A DNA stretch of 7,372 bases from Acidimicrobiaceae bacterium (lineage in GTDB: Bacteria; Actinomycetota; Acidimicrobiia; Acidimicrobiales; RAAP-2). Of the stretch, positions 5,960 to 7,372 are shown piece after piece (position 1 is the first letter of the stretch; the number at the start of each line of letters is the position of its first letter). The stretch is taken from NCBI GenBank assembly GCA_003152555.1, contig PMAL01000114.1, positions 1 through 7,372 on the forward strand, written 5' to 3'. Under the pieces are notes generated by a model. It searched no databases, was not told the DNA's origin, and saw only the letters and a program-made list of their open reading frames with translations. A program made the translations under genes and the position numbers.

Positions 5960-7040
5960 TTCCGCGACAGCGGCCCCAGTGGTCACGGCCGAGGGAGTAG
6001 CCCACACCGTCAGGGGCGACGTCGCGACGTCGGAACTCGGTGTGGTGTTGCCACATGAGCACGTGTTAATTGACCTCGGCAAATTCTTCGAGGAGCCTAC
6101 TGATCCGATTGAGAAAGGTTACGCGAACGCCGCAATCACCTTAGAGAACCTCGGGTGGGTTCGCTTTCACCATCGACAGTCCCGCGACAACCTCGTGCTC
6201 TCTGATGTGCAGAGCCAGATTGAAGAGTTGCGCCTCTTCAAGCTCGCTGGTGGTGGGACGGTGGTGGAGTTGACGCCGGCGTGCGCGGGCCAAGACCTGA
6301 GCGGACTCGTCGCGCTCGCCGAGGCGACAGGTCTTCACGTCGTCGCGAGCACGGGCGTCTACTTGGACGAGTTTCAAACTGAGCTGACCCGCGCCATGTC
6401 ATCGCAACAAATCGGTGAACGGATGGTGCGCGACATAACCCAAGGAATCGACGGTGGGGAAATTCGTGCCGGGATAATTGGTGAGATGGGTTGCTCGTGG
6501 CCGCTCACCGTGAACGAAGAAAAGGCGCTTCGTGGCGCGGTGCTCGCCCAGTTGGCCACCGGCGCATCAATATCAATTCATCCGGGTCGACACCCCGACG
6601 CGCCCGGTCTTCTTCTCGACCTACTTTCGTCGTGTGGAGCGCAACTCGACCGGATAGTTATCGGCCACCTCGATCGGACCATTCCAGAGCACGAAGATCT
6701 CGTGGCGGTCGGTCGTTCGGGTTGTTTTCTTGAGTTTGACCTCTTCGGCCAGGAGTCGAGTCACGTTCGATACGGACCGGTGGATCTTCCCAATGACGCC
6801 ACTCGTATCAGTCGGATTGCGGCACTTATCGACGCGGGTTTTGAAGATCAGATTCTCGTCTCTCACGACATCGCGGTGAAGAAATGGCTGTCGCATTACG
6901 GGGGCCACGGTTATGATCACATCCTCACGCGCGTTGTACCCCGAATGAAGGAACACGGTATTAGCGACGTGGCACTGCGAAAGATGCTGGTGACTAATCC
7001 CGCCCGGCTACTCGCTCTGTCGCCTTCAGTCGGACATTAG
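5952..7040 (+). CDS. Phosphotriesterase-family metal-dependent hydrolase (glutamate-bridged type)
   Basis: This 362-residue PTE-family TIM-barrel enzyme is clearly distinct from the one at 71-1105. Metal-site residues are H35 and H37 in LPHEH, E178 in AGIIGEMG, H210 in SIHPG, H239 in VIGHLDR and D306 in LVSHD. The bridging position is Glu instead of the carboxylated Lys. This is known in the PHP (phosphotriesterase homology protein) branch of the family, where Glu takes that role. Further family patterns are RDNLVLSDVQSQIEELRLFKLAGGGTVVE (78-106), TGLHVVASTGVY (126-137), YDHILTRVVPRM (321-332) and VTNPARLLAL (347-356). There is no signal peptide. ATG 5952 overlaps the ATPase stop by 8 bp and lacks a strong ribosome binding site. 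The frame is open upstream to 5700 but lies within the ATPase gene there. Activity is probably hydrolysis of an ester, lactone or amide; the exact substrate is unknown. Confidence 0.92.
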   Translation: MVNSATAAPVVTAEGVAHTVRGDVATSELGVVLPHEHVLIDLGKFFEEPTDPIEKGYANAAITLENLGWVRFHHRQSRDNLVLSDVQSQIEELRLFKLAGGGTVVELTPACAGQDLSGLVALAEATGLHVVASTGVYLDEFQTELTRAMSSQQIGERMVRDITQGIDGGEIRAGIIGEMGCSWPLTVNEEKALRGAVLAQLATGASISIHPGRHPDAPGLLLDLLSSCGAQLDRIVIGHLDRTIPEHEDLVAVGRSGCFLEFDLFGQESSHVRYGPVDLPNDATRISRIAALIDAGFEDQILVSHDIAVKKWLSHYGGHGYDHILTRVVPRMKEHGISDVALRKMLVTNPARLLALSPSVGH

Positions 7041-7043
7041 GAA

Positions 7044-7372
7044 TTGGTCGAGTCAACTCGGCTTCCGCGTCTCATCACCGCCGGGCGGGTCCTGCTCGGT
7101 GACGGTACGTCCATAGATGACGCGGGAGTTGTGGTTGCTAATCGGCGAATCGAACGGGTTGCTCCCATTGAATTGCTCGCGGACGACCCTTATGACGAGA
7201 TTGATTCTTACCCCAATGGGTGCCTCGTCCCCGGTTTCATTGACGCCCACGTGCACTTGTGCTTCGACTTCGAAGGTGGCCTCAATGTCGATCCCGAGCA
7301 ATTGGTGGAGTCGGAGTTGATGACGAGTATCAGTCTGCACTGCCGAGGACTGGTCAATGCTGGCGTCACGAG
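7044..7372 (+). CDS. Amidohydrolase-superfamily protein, N-terminal part (runs off the window)
   Basis: From TTG 7044 the frame stays open to the window end, giving 109 complete codons. The N-terminal small beta domain reads RLITAGRVLLGDGTSIDDAGVVVANRRIERV (9-39). The strong motif LVPGFIDAHVHL (61-72) follows, with metal ligands H69 and H71, and the fragment ends in LVNAGVTS, as in imidazolonepropionase/dihydroorotase-like and related metal-dependent amidohydrolases. The catalytic C-terminal half is outside the window. ATG and GTG starts far enough upstream are absent. TTG 7044 is the first usable codon after the previous stop, only one codon (GAA) away and in the same frame. AGGA at 7039-7042 is very close to it, so initiation probably relies on reinitiation by ribosomes ending the PTE gene. 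The product would hydrolyse a C-N bond, consistent with the other hydrolases of the operon. The start is less certain than the family. Confidence 0.85.
   Translation, partial: MVESTRLPRLITAGRVLLGDGTSIDDAGVVVANRRIERVAPIELLADDPYDEIDSYPNGCLVPGFIDAHVHLCFDFEGGLNVDPEQLVESELMTSISLHCRGLVNAGVT

Noticed and set aside
7053..7340. Minus-strand frame at the window end
   Set aside because: It is opposite the amidohydrolase fragment, whose PGFIDAHVH motif on the + strand is decisive.

Overview
The window reads as a stretch of one co-directional operon (all genes on the + strand) from a moderately GC-rich bacterium. Frequent GTG/TTG starts, 4-bp GTGA stop/start overlaps, and GCG/GTC/GAC/TCG-rich codon choice fit an actinobacterium, possibly of the Acidimicrobiia type. 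That placement is an impression from composition and style, not a phylogenetic result. I saw no RNA genes, mobile elements, CRISPR arrays, convincing terminators or regulator genes.

Layout: (1) 1-60, the last 19 codons of an unidentified upstream gene. (2) 71-1105, a phosphotriesterase-family (PTE) metal hydrolase with a lysine at the bridging-ligand position. (3) 1177-1842, a DJ-1/PfpI-superfamily protein with an intact Cys-His pair. (4) 1839-3050, a C45 / acyl-CoA:6-aminopenicillanate acyltransferase-type Ntn hydrolase. (5) 3130-4182, an exported NMT1/THI5-like substrate-binding protein. (6) 4206-5099, a SsuC/TauC/ThiX-type permease. (7) 5096-5959, its ATPase. (8) 5952-7040, a second, divergent PTE-family hydrolase with glutamate at the bridging position. 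(9) 7044 to the window end, the N-terminal third or so of an amidohydrolase-superfamily enzyme with a PGFIDAHVH metal motif. The largest gaps are 71 bp (1106-1176) and 79 bp (3051-3129). All other junctions overlap or are separated by 3 to 23 bp.

Working model (inference): a high-affinity ABC importer takes up a small organic compound. A set of hydrolases then dismantles it in the cytoplasm: two PTE-like lactonases/amidases/esterases, one Ntn-type amide hydrolase or acyltransferase, and one amidohydrolase. None of the hydrolases has a signal peptide. The combination suggests salvage or catabolism of an amide-, lactone- or lactam-containing molecule. The substrate cannot be read from the sequence.

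The most interesting non-coding signal is at the ATPase/second-PTE junction (5913-5957). Two mutually exclusive hairpins can form there, one of which would bury the PTE start codon in a stem capped by a GNRA-type loop. This could enforce translational coupling.
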